Shown: positions 35,623 to 44,974 of the stretch, one piece after another | How the letters are laid out: each line of letters starts with the position of its first letter | Position numbering within the stretch: the first letter of the stretch is position 1 | Origin: Dryas octopetala | Lineage: Eukaryota; Streptophyta; Magnoliopsida; Rosales; Rosaceae | Reading direction: 5' to 3' | NCBI GenBank assembly: GCA_963921425.1 | Contig: OY992834.1 | Coordinates: forward strand, 1,178,001 to 1,242,000 | DNA length: 64,000 nt | Translations under genes and position numbers: made by a program | The notes under the pieces: generated by a model | Told to the model about the DNA's origin: nothing | Database searches by the model: none | The model's input: only the letters and a program-made list of their open reading frames with translations

Positions 35623-37452
35623 TTATTTACAAAACCTAACTTCTAATATACATAAAACTAGCAATAAATTAGTTTTAAAAACATGTGTACTTTTTGGGAA
35701 AAAAGAATCAGACCTCCTTTTGTATAAGAAGCCCAGGTCATAATCAGATTGTAAGAAGTACCAGTATATTGATGTTAGCAGTTCAGGGATGAAGCCACAA
35801 AGTTTTTTCACCACATCATTTTTTTCCTGCAATAATTTGACTGCCATAACCCGGTTGCCATAACAAAAAGTTAAACTAAAAGATTATAACATAAAGTTAA
35901 TATAAAGTCCATACCATAACCCGGTTGCCATAAATATTTTGATTGATGTGAACAATAATGTTCCTCGAAAGCTGGATAGCACATCCTATATTTTCAGGAT
36001 ATGTACCCCTAGAAAGAACATTTGCAAAGCCCTCTTCCTTCTTGATGTTGTCATGAAATTTGATTTTCTTACATCCAAGCACAAAATTTATATGATCATA
36101 TTTAACTTGTCCGACATTCCTCATGTCATCATAATTTCCTTCTCTGCTGTGAATATATCCAAGTTCTGTTGTAGCATCTATCGGAAAGTAAAACCGTTCG
36201 GTGGAAGACACTAGGAGAGGATGGTGCCATAGCTTCTTAAAAGATACACTACAAAAAAGGAAAAGAAAATGAATATAGAACAACAAGCAACTATAGTTTA
36301 AAAGTTGATATCAAACATGTGATAGAAATGGTGCCATATCTCAATACATTACTTACTGCAAATCAAACATGTCATAGAAATGTTGCAACTCTGTATTGTT
36401 TAATTCGGGTTCCTATTGAAACTCTTCCGTCCATTATTCTCTGCTCTCTAGCAAAATATTTGGTAGATAATCCAACAAGATTTGTAGATGGTGTTCTGGT
36501 TGATGGTTACAGAATTCTTATTAGGTAAAGTTTGTTTCTAAAACTTTTTTTATTCATGTTAGTTTTATTTAACAATGTCATTAACATTGATAAAGTTTGT
36601 TTCTAAAAATGTTTATTATTTTAGTTTTATATAACAAACTCTTTTTTTTTTTCTTAAAAGAGATGCATTTGATACACTATTAGAATTGGAACTGGAATTG
36701 AGGTTCTATTTGGATATGGAACAAATTGAAGTTATTAACGGGCATGCAAAGGTCAACTTTATTCCAATCGATGCTCAAAGGGGTTATTACACACCTAAAT
36801 CACTGATTGAGACTATCATAGGCCTTGATAGAAACAAACTAGATGAGTGATTTAGGTGTGTAATAACCCCTTTGAGCATCGATTGGAATAAAGTTGACCT
36901 TTGCATGCCCGTTAATAACTTCAATTTGTTCCATATCCAAATAGAACCTCAATTCCAGTTCCAATTCTAAAAGTGTATCAAATACATCCTTTTTAAGAAA
37001 AAAAAAAATGAGTTTTAGAACATTGTTATATAAAACTAAAATAATAAACATTTTTAGAAACAAACTTTATCAATGTTAATGACATTGTTAAATAAAACTA
37101 ACATGAATAAAAAAAGTTTTAGAAACAAACTTTACCTAATAAGAATTCTGTAACCATCAACCAGAACACCATCTACAAATCTTGTTGGATTATCTACCAA
37201 ATATTTTGCTAGAGAGCAGAGAATAATGGACGGAAGAGTTTCAATAGGAACCCGAATTTCCTCAACTACTTCTACTTGTGGAGCCTCCTCAACAGGGTTA
37301 GTACTAAGTGGAGGGAAATTAGCTGGATTCATAGAGGGAATTTTGGGAACTGGCTGGCAACGTAACACTGTATCAGGAACGGTAACTATGGGGTATACAC
37401 CCTGCATTTTTCTATGAACAGAATGAGAGTTTAGGGTGAGTATCGGAATCAC
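35623..37452 (-). pseudogene. Unrecognised minus-strand gene or gene remnant, several coding-like exons
   Basis: Coding-like segments in order: 37452-37135 (or from Met at 37407), with MQGVYPIVTVPDTVLRCQPV and VPIETLPSIILCSLAKYL, ending DGYRILIR at a GT donor; about 36987-36840, with FDTLLELELELRFYLDMEQ and VNFIPIDAQRGYYTPKSL; 36286-35916, with LWHHPLLVSSTERFYFPID and YPENIGCAIQLSRNIIVHIN; 35847-35700, with MAVKLLQEKNDVVKKLCGF and SIYWYFLQSDYDLGF. The residue use looks protein-like, but I do not recognise the family and assign no function. The second segment is interrupted by an inverted duplication of the first two, so the locus as it stands is probably non-functional or makes a hairpin transcript. 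A short perfect repeat, CATAACCCGGTTGCCATAA, lies at both ~35849 and ~35917. Confidence 0.35.
36402..37258. repeat. Head-to-head inverted duplication of two exons and their intron (403/413-bp arms, 41-bp spacer)
   Basis: The left arm 36402-36804 is the reverse complement of the right arm 36846-37258, with a 41-bp spacer 36805-36845. On the plus strand the left arm encodes VPIETLPSIILCSLAKYL through DGYRILIR, an intron, then FDTLLELELELRFYLDMEQ. The minus strand of the right arm encodes the same. Because the intron is present in both arms, the duplication was made from genomic DNA, not from a processed transcript. Differences are few (a handful of substitutions and small indels), so it is young compared with the MITEs here. 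Confidence 0.9.
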
Positions 37453-39459
37453 ATAAACATATACAAGCTATATAGAAGATGTGTTTATCACAATGTCTTT
37501 ATCCACTGCTCAACTAGTTGGATTCTCTTAATTTTGTTTGCTGATATGTATATGTGAATGTAAGTAAACCTAAGAAATTAATGTGCATTGGTGGGTGCAA
37601 GTGTCTCGAATTAATGTGACTTTGTCATTTGACTATATAGTAGTAAAAGTAGCTCAAAGTTCATATGTAATCCCTTTGTTCTTATTTTTTGCCCTATTAA
37701 AGCTATGAAATTGTCATAGATAATTGTCAAGCAAGGCTACAGATACTGACATGCATGGCATTTTATATAGTGACACCTAGCTAGCATCTAGTGGCATGGC
37801 TTGGAGAATCAAAATTGTCCAAGTTTGCCATGTGTGCTCAAAACGTAGACCTGGTCAGTGGTCACAGTTTCATATATACCAAAACCTCATTCCTACTCGT
37901 CTGTAAAATGGGAAATGGAAAATCCCCAAGTGGTCTTCCACACTGAAAGGACCAAAGAGCGTTTTCTTGAAAGGGATTGTTGAAATTCTTGCACACTGAC
38001 AGATTTTAGCCAAACTAAGAGGGCAATCCCAAAAAAAAAAAAAAAAAAAAATCAAAACATCAAAACAGTGTCTGAGGGGCAATCCGTAATAAAATTAATC
38101 ACAATACAAGCAGAATTCCTAAATTTTAGATATCAATAATCAGTGGAGATTATAAAGCATAGAAGTTACAAAAGCAAAAGAAAACTAAAAGAGATTAAAG
38201 CTGAGGAAGAGAGAGTATGAGAGTGGTGCAAAGAAAAGAGGAAAGACGAAAATGAAATACCAGGAGATGAGTCCTGTACTCTCCTGTGAGGCCGTCGTCG
38301 CACTGAGACTCTGAAACCCTAGAGGTCTCCTAAACTATTAGTCTATTACGTACGGCGTGGGAAAAAAAAACCACACCTATTTGACCTTTTAATTTTGCCG
38401 TTCTTCAAAATAAAATTTGCCAAAATTACTTTTCGGAGAATTGAACCGGAGTCCAGCGTGCAAAAAAATGTATGTAATTCCACTATACCACAATTAAGAA
38501 TTGTTTTACAGTTGCTGAAATCATTTTATTTATTATATGAAAACCTGGTATAAATATATTTTTCTTTTTCTTTTGGACTGAGGTATAAACCGTATAATTG
38601 TATAAATACTTATTACATATGAGAAACCCTAACATCACCTTTAGTTTGTTTTCACATCCTCGTCCCAGTGTATCACCATCCTAAGGGTGGTGTAGCATTA
38701 CCACTCCATTTATTATCAATTAACATGTGTCATACTAGTAGGGTTCTTCCCTCATAACATTCTCCTGAGATCAATACCGAAAATATCGAAAACGTCTCAT
38801 TCTGTCCTGATCAGTCTCATCCCAGAGCCTTACTGCAATCGAGGCCAGAGTGAAACTTTGAATATTTACAGTGATTTTTTGGGACGGGTTGGTACCGAAC
38901 CAGTATCGAACTGATTCGGTTCGGGACAAGATGGTACTATAGCCCCAAAACGCCCACCCCATCCCGTACCAGTCCCGAATCCAAAGCATGAGACGGGAAC
39001 GAGATGAGGTTAGTCTCGTCCCCCCGTCCCGTGCCCACCCCTACCTGCAACACCGAAAAAATATGAAACTTACTACATTGAATTATATTGAATTTTTACA
39101 TGGAAATCCGTCATTTGATTCGATGATGTCGTTTTTTGAATTTTGAAATCCAATCCAATCAAATTAGATTGGAACGGTCGGTTTGAGCAGATTAATAAAT
39201 ATTTTTGTTGGGCCGAAGAATACCTCAAATTGAATTGGACATTTTCCTAGAGAAAACAAATATAATGGGGCTTGGACTTGGGCCTCACACCTCGGCCAGA
39301 TTTTACAAATGTAGATCCAGCCCAGATTTGATAGTCTTCTACTCTTGTTGATTTAAAGGTAACGCGAAGCACAGAATCAGAACTTGGAAAACCTAGAGTT
39401 ATCAACAGATCAAAAAGGAAAAGAAACCCTAGATAGATCGAGGCGAAAGGGAAAGGGGG
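37453..39459. other. Intergenic DNA, includes a candidate non-coding first exon on the minus strand
   Basis: Around 38270-38335 the minus strand reads like a 5' leader (AGGTCTCTAGGGTTTC-like text) and ends CATCTCCTG at a GTATTTC donor; it contains no ATG. It could be a leader exon of the locus at 35.6-37.45 kb. A poly-A run lies at 38030-38050. At 38770-39010 there is a GC-richer repetitive-looking text (GGTACCGAACCAGTATCGAAC and similar) that I cannot assign. Confidence 0.35.
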
Positions 39460-40963
39460 ATGGACATGAAGGATAGAGTGCGGCTTGATTTAGAGAAGTC
39501 TATGTATATATTTAGCATTTACTACAAGGCTGGTCGCTCTGTTTACTTTATCCACGCCATCAAATTGATAGATTTATTCTGGCGCGGTGATTGTGAGATT
39601 CTGCTCGGAGCTGATGATGACGGGGATGATGGTGATGATCGCCGTGATCGCCGTGATTATTATTATTCTGCAAAAACCAAGCGTACCAGGTACAGCAATG
39701 ACTTGCGAAAAGTGGCTTCCAGGTACGGCAATGACGGGGATGTGGGTTGCGGGGTCTCCGGCTTAAAAAATTATTTTCGCCGGCGGCATAGTTTCCTTCA
39801 AGAGTGAAGATAATCCTCAACCAAATTATAGTAAAAGAGTGTTTGAGACTGATTCAACCAACCCTACCATCGAGGAGGAAAACTGTTTTGGGAATTTCCA
39901 AATAGGGAAACCTGAACCCCTGCTGGTTGAGGTGGCCGGAAATCTCTATGCTCTCGCCGGATTGCCTTCCGCCGGAATGCCCAAATCTAAACTTACTTTT
40001 GAGGTATTCGACGGGTCATCCAAGAGTTGGCTCCCTCTGCCTAGGCTTCCATTTACCCCTTTTAGCTATTCAAGACCTCATGCTTTTACTACTTGCTTCT
40101 CTTATGCAATTGCGGGCACCAAGATCATGGTCTCCAGCCCAGGAAATGTGGTGCACTGCTTTGACGTCGCCGACCCCACAAAACAATGGAGGAAGCTCCC
40201 TTCCATGTGCGGTGGTCTCTCTTTTCCCTTCCATGGCAGGGTTTAGTGGTGGACTTGGATGATGATCGTGATGGTACTACTGAAAAGCTTATGTTTACCT
40301 ATCAATTGACCCCTACAAAAGGCTGGGCTATAGTTGCCTACCGCATGTTCAATGATTCTATTAAGCTCCTCAAAGCTTTTAAGCCACTACCATCACTGCC
40401 TCCTGGATTTTCTGGACACCTCCACGATAGCCTGGTTCATTTAGGCGATGGGTGTTTCTCCCTTGTTATTGCCAGGAAAGTCTACGCCGTTGGAGGTTAT
40501 TCAGATATGGAAGAGGTAATTGCGCTTGAGAAGATGCGTCTTCTGGTCACCACATTTAAGTTTCAATATTTGAAATGGAAAACGGCGGAAGAAACTAGTT
40601 GTGGCCTTGTGGGATTGTTAGTAGTAGCAGTGACCATGGCTCAAATGGTTGTTCAACTACTGCTCATGGCTCAAATGGTTGTTCAACTACTGCTCATGGC
40701 TCAAATCCTTCAATCTTAATTGGCCAGCACCAAGTATTTCTGGGTTCAATTACTGCTCATGGCTCAAAGGGTTCAAGTACCGCTCATGTCTCAAATGGTT
40801 CGAGTACCGTTCATGGCTCAAATGGTTCAAGAACTGCTCATGATTCAATTTGTTTCGACGTCAGATGCTTGGGGTCTCGTATTTTAGAATATAATTGGTC
40901 TGGTGATCCTTATCCTGTTGAGGAGACCGCGGACGCCGATCTGCTTGGTTGCTTTGTTCTGTA
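39460..40963 (+). pseudogene. Kelch/beta-propeller-like gene with apparent frameshifts
   Basis: The start MDMKDRVRLDLEKSM at 39460 leads into a DDDGDDGDDRRD-rich stretch. The coding sense then moves frame in an A-run near 39765 (…GLK to IIFAGGIVSFKSEDN), runs on with EVAGNLYALAG, FEVFDGSSKSWLPLPRLPF and VHCFDVADPTKQWRKLP, moves again near 40244 (FHGRV to VVDLDDDRDG), continues with GWAIVAYRMF and ARKVYAVGGYSDMEEV, and finally switches near 40600 into a 9/10-residue repeat (GSNGCSTTAH) ending NWSGDPYPVEETADADLLG. The W.xLP and GNLYALAG/VYAVGG phrases mark kelch-type blades. Three frame changes in 1.5 kb suggest a pseudogene. Sequence errors in homopolymers could explain one, hardly all. Family members are numerous in some dicots, and their role is unknown to me. 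Confidence 0.65.
40635..40845 (+). repeat. 27/30-bp minisatellite in the kelch-like gene
   Basis: Units of the type ATGGCTCAAATGGTTGTTCA plus ACTACTGCTC (30 bp, twice identical from 40636) are followed by degenerate 27-bp units after a short interruption. All unit lengths are multiples of three, giving GSNGCSTTAH / GSNGSSTAH-like peptide repeats. Confidence 0.88.
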
Positions 40964-42949
40964 AGTCAGTATCTTCTTTTCCTTCTGGTGTTCCTTTTCT
41001 GATTTCTATTATTAATTTTGTGCCAAACACTTTCTAGGTATTAGAGTAGTATTAGTGTGCTTATATCAACTCTGTGCTTCGTTTGTAAGCAATTATACAT
41101 ATATAGGCAATAGTCATACTTTGTCAGCCAATACATACAATTTTGCACATCATCATCATTCTATTGTCTGTGAGGCTGTCCAAGTCTTAAACTCAACCTG
41201 ATATTGTAAGAAACCCGGACTTTATCATCTGCTGCAAGCAAATTCATGAAACATCAATATTGGAAAAACAAATGAATTATATGTACACGACTAAAGCTTA
41301 TAACTACTCAAGCTGCATATGCATGTGATTAATTCTTTTCTTCATAATGATCAAACTGTTAGGAAAATTTTCCGCAGAAAACAAAGTTAAAGATGCCACA
41401 TGCGCCATTTTGTGCATTGTTAGGCTATCAACTAATCCGTTAGAGTTTGCTCATCCTTTCTCTGACAGTTTTGATTCCAGCTGGTGCTTTTTATTAAAGT
41501 TTGTGAAGGGTTATGCTAAGGTTGTTATGTAATCAAGAAATATCAAAACCTTATGATCAGCTGGTATTCAAGCATAGTAACTAGAATTCAGAAGCTTCTT
41601 GTTCATAATAGGGTAGGTCGGGGTTTCTGTAGTAATATAAAGGGTTAAACGATGCTTGCTTGAGTGTGCTTCTGAGTGTAGAGGGATAAGATCGAAGAAA
41701 AATGTGGTATCTTATGTCAATCTAATGCCTCTTTCAATGACCTTCCCATCACCTCTTCTTGATGGAGGATCATGTTGAATCCCATCGACCCACTTATGAT
41801 TCTGTAATATGGAAAGTTTAATTTTAATCATCTACTCGTGGTTTAAATAAAATCGACATCCTTTTCTTTTATAAGCTAATTCGTTTTGGAATTAACTCTA
41901 ATGCTTTCAAAACCTTCACTCCTCTTATGAGTTATGACTCTTTGTGTCTGTCTTTATTACCCTTTTGTGATAATGTTATATTCTTTTTGTATTTTGTAAT
42001 ACTTGGGATTTGAGCTAATGGATTAGTCAATTTATTTTATGGGTATATTACTTATATCTGAGTTAGAAGAATAAGTCAGTTTTTGTTGCAAGACCTAAAG
42101 TTATTTGGATGGATCAAATCAACTCGATATAGGAATCGCTAGTAGTATGAGATTTTTTAAACACAAGTTTAACTCAGTTGCAAATCTTGTTTGTTAGTAA
42201 GAGAACAGTAAAGGAATATCTCTGAACCTGTTCAAACTCCCCTCGATAATCTATTATGTATGTACACACACTCACACACATACATATGTCTTTGTATCTA
42301 ATTCTGCTTGGCCAGTTGTGATTTATGATTTTTTATATGCCGGCCAGGTTGTGATTTATGATTTCTGGTTTTGATGTTACTATTGTTTTACTTGAATAAT
42401 TTATGAGTTTTTCTTTGTAACTCTGGAACAGGTAGTTAATTAATCGGCCAATCTCTACTCAAGGACCATGCAGTCAGGAATCGGGCGAAAATGGGATCCT
42501 TTTGGAACCTACTAACCTAGTTAATTTGGACTTGTCCAATTGGTTTATTTAAATATGTATGCCCTTTTGGAAGCTAGTTAATTTAGACTTGTTCGTACAT
42601 TTCATCAAGGTTATTTATATGTATGTCTGATTCATCTTATAGCTTTATAAAGACAATCAGAAGTAGCGATCAATCACTTTATCTATATTCAATGAATAGA
42701 CTAGGGTACTCATTGAGTGAATTTTATATGCATACATAATTATATATAGCCGGAAAAGATGGTTTTGTATGCAACGGCTAATTTGCTACTCACAAATCCC
42801 CTAGCCCCGTGCATTGATTATTTGACTCTGTAACAGGGATTATTTATTCGTATTTGATCCGAACTCATTTATAATACTTCCACCAAATCTATTACAAATT
42901 TTTTTATGCAACCAAGCACATCATGAATGTCGGAGCTTCCTTTGAACCC
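40964..42949. other. Spacer between kelch-like copies
   Basis: No gene. The 50-bp phrase starting GTAAGAAACCCGGACTTTATC at ~41207 recurs at ~43191, showing that the two kelch-like segments share downstream flank as well. Confidence 0.5.
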
Positions 42950-43255
42950 TATAGGCCTCCCACTCCATTCAGCTATTTAAACTTTTTCTCTTTATGCAAC
43001 TGCGAGCACCAAGATCTTCCATGTGTTGTGTTGGCTATTTTCATTTATGTGGCAGGGTTTTAGTCCTGGTCCTCCTGGACCTGAGGATGATGATGATAAT
43101 GAAAAACTAGTGCATACTAATTATCAACTCACCCGTAAAGGTTGGGCTATAGTAGGATTACTAGCCAACCGCATGCCCATTGATTCCATATGTAAGAAAC
43201 CTGGACTTTATCATCTGCAACAAGCAAATTGAATCATAGCTAAAGGTTATATGAA
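42950..43255 (+). pseudogene. Decayed partial copy of the kelch-like gene
   Basis: The text from about 42955 (CCACTCCATTCAGCTATTTA) follows the parent near 40050-40280: the AACTGCGAGCACCAAGATC block, then CATGTG, GGCAGGGTTTTAG and a GATGATGATGATAATGAAAA acidic stretch. It also encodes YQLTRKGWAIVGLLANRM against the parent's YQLTPTKGWAIVAYRM. Much of the propeller is missing, so it cannot encode a complete domain. Confidence 0.72.
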
Positions 43256-43554
43256 TTCTTTAAAAATATCAATTCAGTTAAACCTAAATGTTAAAGAAAT
43301 TTCTTCAAAGCAATCAAACCAAACTCATTATATGAATCTGCGAGGAAAAGAAAATTGTACTCCACAAATTTAACCAACTCCTCATATTAACAGCGATGCT
43401 CAAACTAACCAATTTGGACTCCTACCCACCCAAAAAAGACTACCATGACCAACATTGACCCACAACACACACAAGTTCCACGATAGGCAAAAGCTGAAGC
43501 TCGAGCTCAAAGTTAAGCTATTTAACATAGTCAGCCAACCCATAAACGCATCTA
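43256..43554. other. Short intergenic stretch
   Basis: AT-rich; nothing recognised. Confidence 0.4.
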
Positions 43555-43765
43555 CTATATCTTTGCCCTTGAAAAGTCCATCTCCGGATGCTGCAAGAAA
43601 CCATGCAATGAATATTAGTAAATTAGCAAAACCAGAAGATGCAAAGGGTAAAATTTCATAACGGAGTGAGTGAGCAAGTGTTGAAGAGCCTCAAAAAATC
43701 AGCTCAGACATGAATTTCTTCAGGATCTCTTGCTTCTGCAGTTCATCACTCGTTGGAAGGCCCAT
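43555..43765 (-). pseudogene. Last two exons of a NudC/BOBBER-like HSP90 co-chaperone gene
   Basis: The first exon (43765-43703) reads MGLPTSDELQKQEILKKFM followed by SE; the second (43590-43555), after a clean TTCTTGCAG acceptor, reads HPEMDFSRAKI and stop. Together they match the conserved C-terminus of plant NudC-domain proteins (BOBBER and relatives: QKQMGLPTSDE - KKFM - PxMDFS). These proteins are co-chaperones in nuclear migration and heat tolerance. The CS domain is absent upstream, and the expected GT donor after the first exon reads CT, so this is a truncated, non-functional relic. Confidence 0.72.
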
Positions 43766-44384
43766 CTGCTTAGAAATGATGATGAACCAAAACATGCAGG
43801 CATCCACATCCATATGCAAATATATATGTTCACCGGGGATCAAAGGACAACAAAAGGATGGGTTGCTAAGCGTTTTTTTTTTTTTTTTGGGTCCAAATTT
43901 GCTAAGAGTTACGATTTGGCATCATCAAAGAAAGTAAAATTTTCAAAAGAAGTAGGAAATCAATTATTGAAACTTTCAAATGGACCGGGGTTTTTTTTTG
44001 GTGGGCTGTCACTTGACTGAGTTTACCAAACTATCATCCTTTTTATTATAGTTTGGGCTGAGCTTCTATAGCCCAGACAATCCTGCATGCAAGTCTGCTG
44101 TTTGATTTGCTTTTTTGGTTGAGACCATATGGTAGTACCCAAATCTTCAAAAGCATTATTCCTTTATTACGTGTCCAAATTAGTTTACTCCATAGTGCCT
44201 TACATGTATATATCCCATAAAAAATATGTAATAAATGCATTTTAAAAATAATAAAAAAAAGAGAGAGACCTGAGGAAAGAAAACGACAACACAAATATAT
44301 TTGCAAATTTAATGACACTACTGTCCACTGCAATTACATTGAAATAGCATTCCATTTTGTCTACATCTCATCAATCGATCATTT
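43766..44384. other. Non-coding upstream of tRNA-Ala
   Basis: Poly-T run at 43875-43888 and a T-run at 43991-43999. No gene. The short flank before the tRNA contains AAAATA-like text only. Confidence 0.4.
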
Positions 44385-44457
44385 GGGGGTGTAGCTCATA
44401 TGGTAGAGCGCTCGCTTCGCATGCGAGAGGCACGGGGTTCGATTCCCCGCACCTCCA
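44385..44457 (+). tRNA. tRNA-Ala (anticodon CGC)
   Basis: 73 nt without intron. The acceptor stem GGGGGTG pairs with CACCTCC and includes the G3:U70 pair that identifies alanine tRNAs. The D arm is GCTC…GAGC. The anticodon stem CTCGC/GCGAG encloses the loop TTCGCAT, giving anticodon CGC for codon GCG. The T arm is CGGGG TTCGATT CCCCG. A and B boxes (TAGCTCATATGG and GGTTCGATTCC) are intact. CCA is not encoded, as expected for a nuclear gene. A TTTTT run follows at once. Confidence 0.97.
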
Positions 44458-44458
44458 C

Positions 44459-44463
44459 TTTTT
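44459..44463 (+). terminator. Pol III terminator of tRNA-Ala
   Basis: Five T residues starting two bases after the discriminator base. Confidence 0.85.
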
Positions 44464-44563
44464 CACATTCATCCCAAGCCAAAAACCAACCTCTATCATT
44501 CTTGGCTCTTTGAATCAAATACATCATCACCTATTTTTTGTTCATCTAATATATTCATCAGAG

Positions 44564-44964
44564 CAGGCTCCTTCTGTTGAGGTATACCTCAACTTATTTA
44601 TGTTAAGGTATGACCTTGTTGGGGCCCACACGAGTCGTTTTGTGGCGATCCGAACCGTTCGCAAGGATCATCTTCATTGATAGATCATCCTTGCAAAAAA
44701 TTAGTCAAATCCGAAATCATTTGCCTATCTAACTTTGATAAAACAAATGGACGGTTTCATCGAAAATATTTGGTTCGTCCATTTATTTGATCAAAGTTAG
44801 ATAGGCAAATGATTTCCGATTTGACTAATTTTTTGCAAGGATGATCTATCAATGGAGATGTAAAAAATGAATGGTTCGGATTGACACAAAACGACTCGTG
44901 TGGGTCCCAATAGGGTATACCTCAACATAAATAAGTTGAGGTATACCTCAACAGAAGGAGCCTG
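44564..44964. mobile_element. 401-bp near-palindromic Mutator-type MITE
   Basis: The element begins CAGGCTCCTTCTGTTGAGG and ends with its exact complement CCTCAACAGAAGGAGCCTG. It is flanked by a perfect 10-bp direct repeat TTCATCAGAG (44554-44563 and 44965-44974). The arms remain highly complementary to the centre near 44765: ATTTGCCTATCTAACTTTGA is mirrored by TCAAAGTTAGATAGGCAAAT. The TSD length points to Mutator-type transposition. No open frame. It lies 107 bp downstream of the tRNA gene. Confidence 0.93.
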
Positions 44965-44974
44965 TTCATCAGAG

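Noticed and set aside
21500-38000. LTR retrotransposon or endogenous pararetrovirus
   Set aside because: No long direct repeats, primer-binding site, gag, protease, integrase or reverse transcriptase frame was seen; the repeats found are inverted rather than direct.
44357-44680. 107-codon open frame overlapping the tRNA and MITE
   Set aside because: It reads through the tRNA-Ala gene and into the element; the RNA gene explains the sequence.
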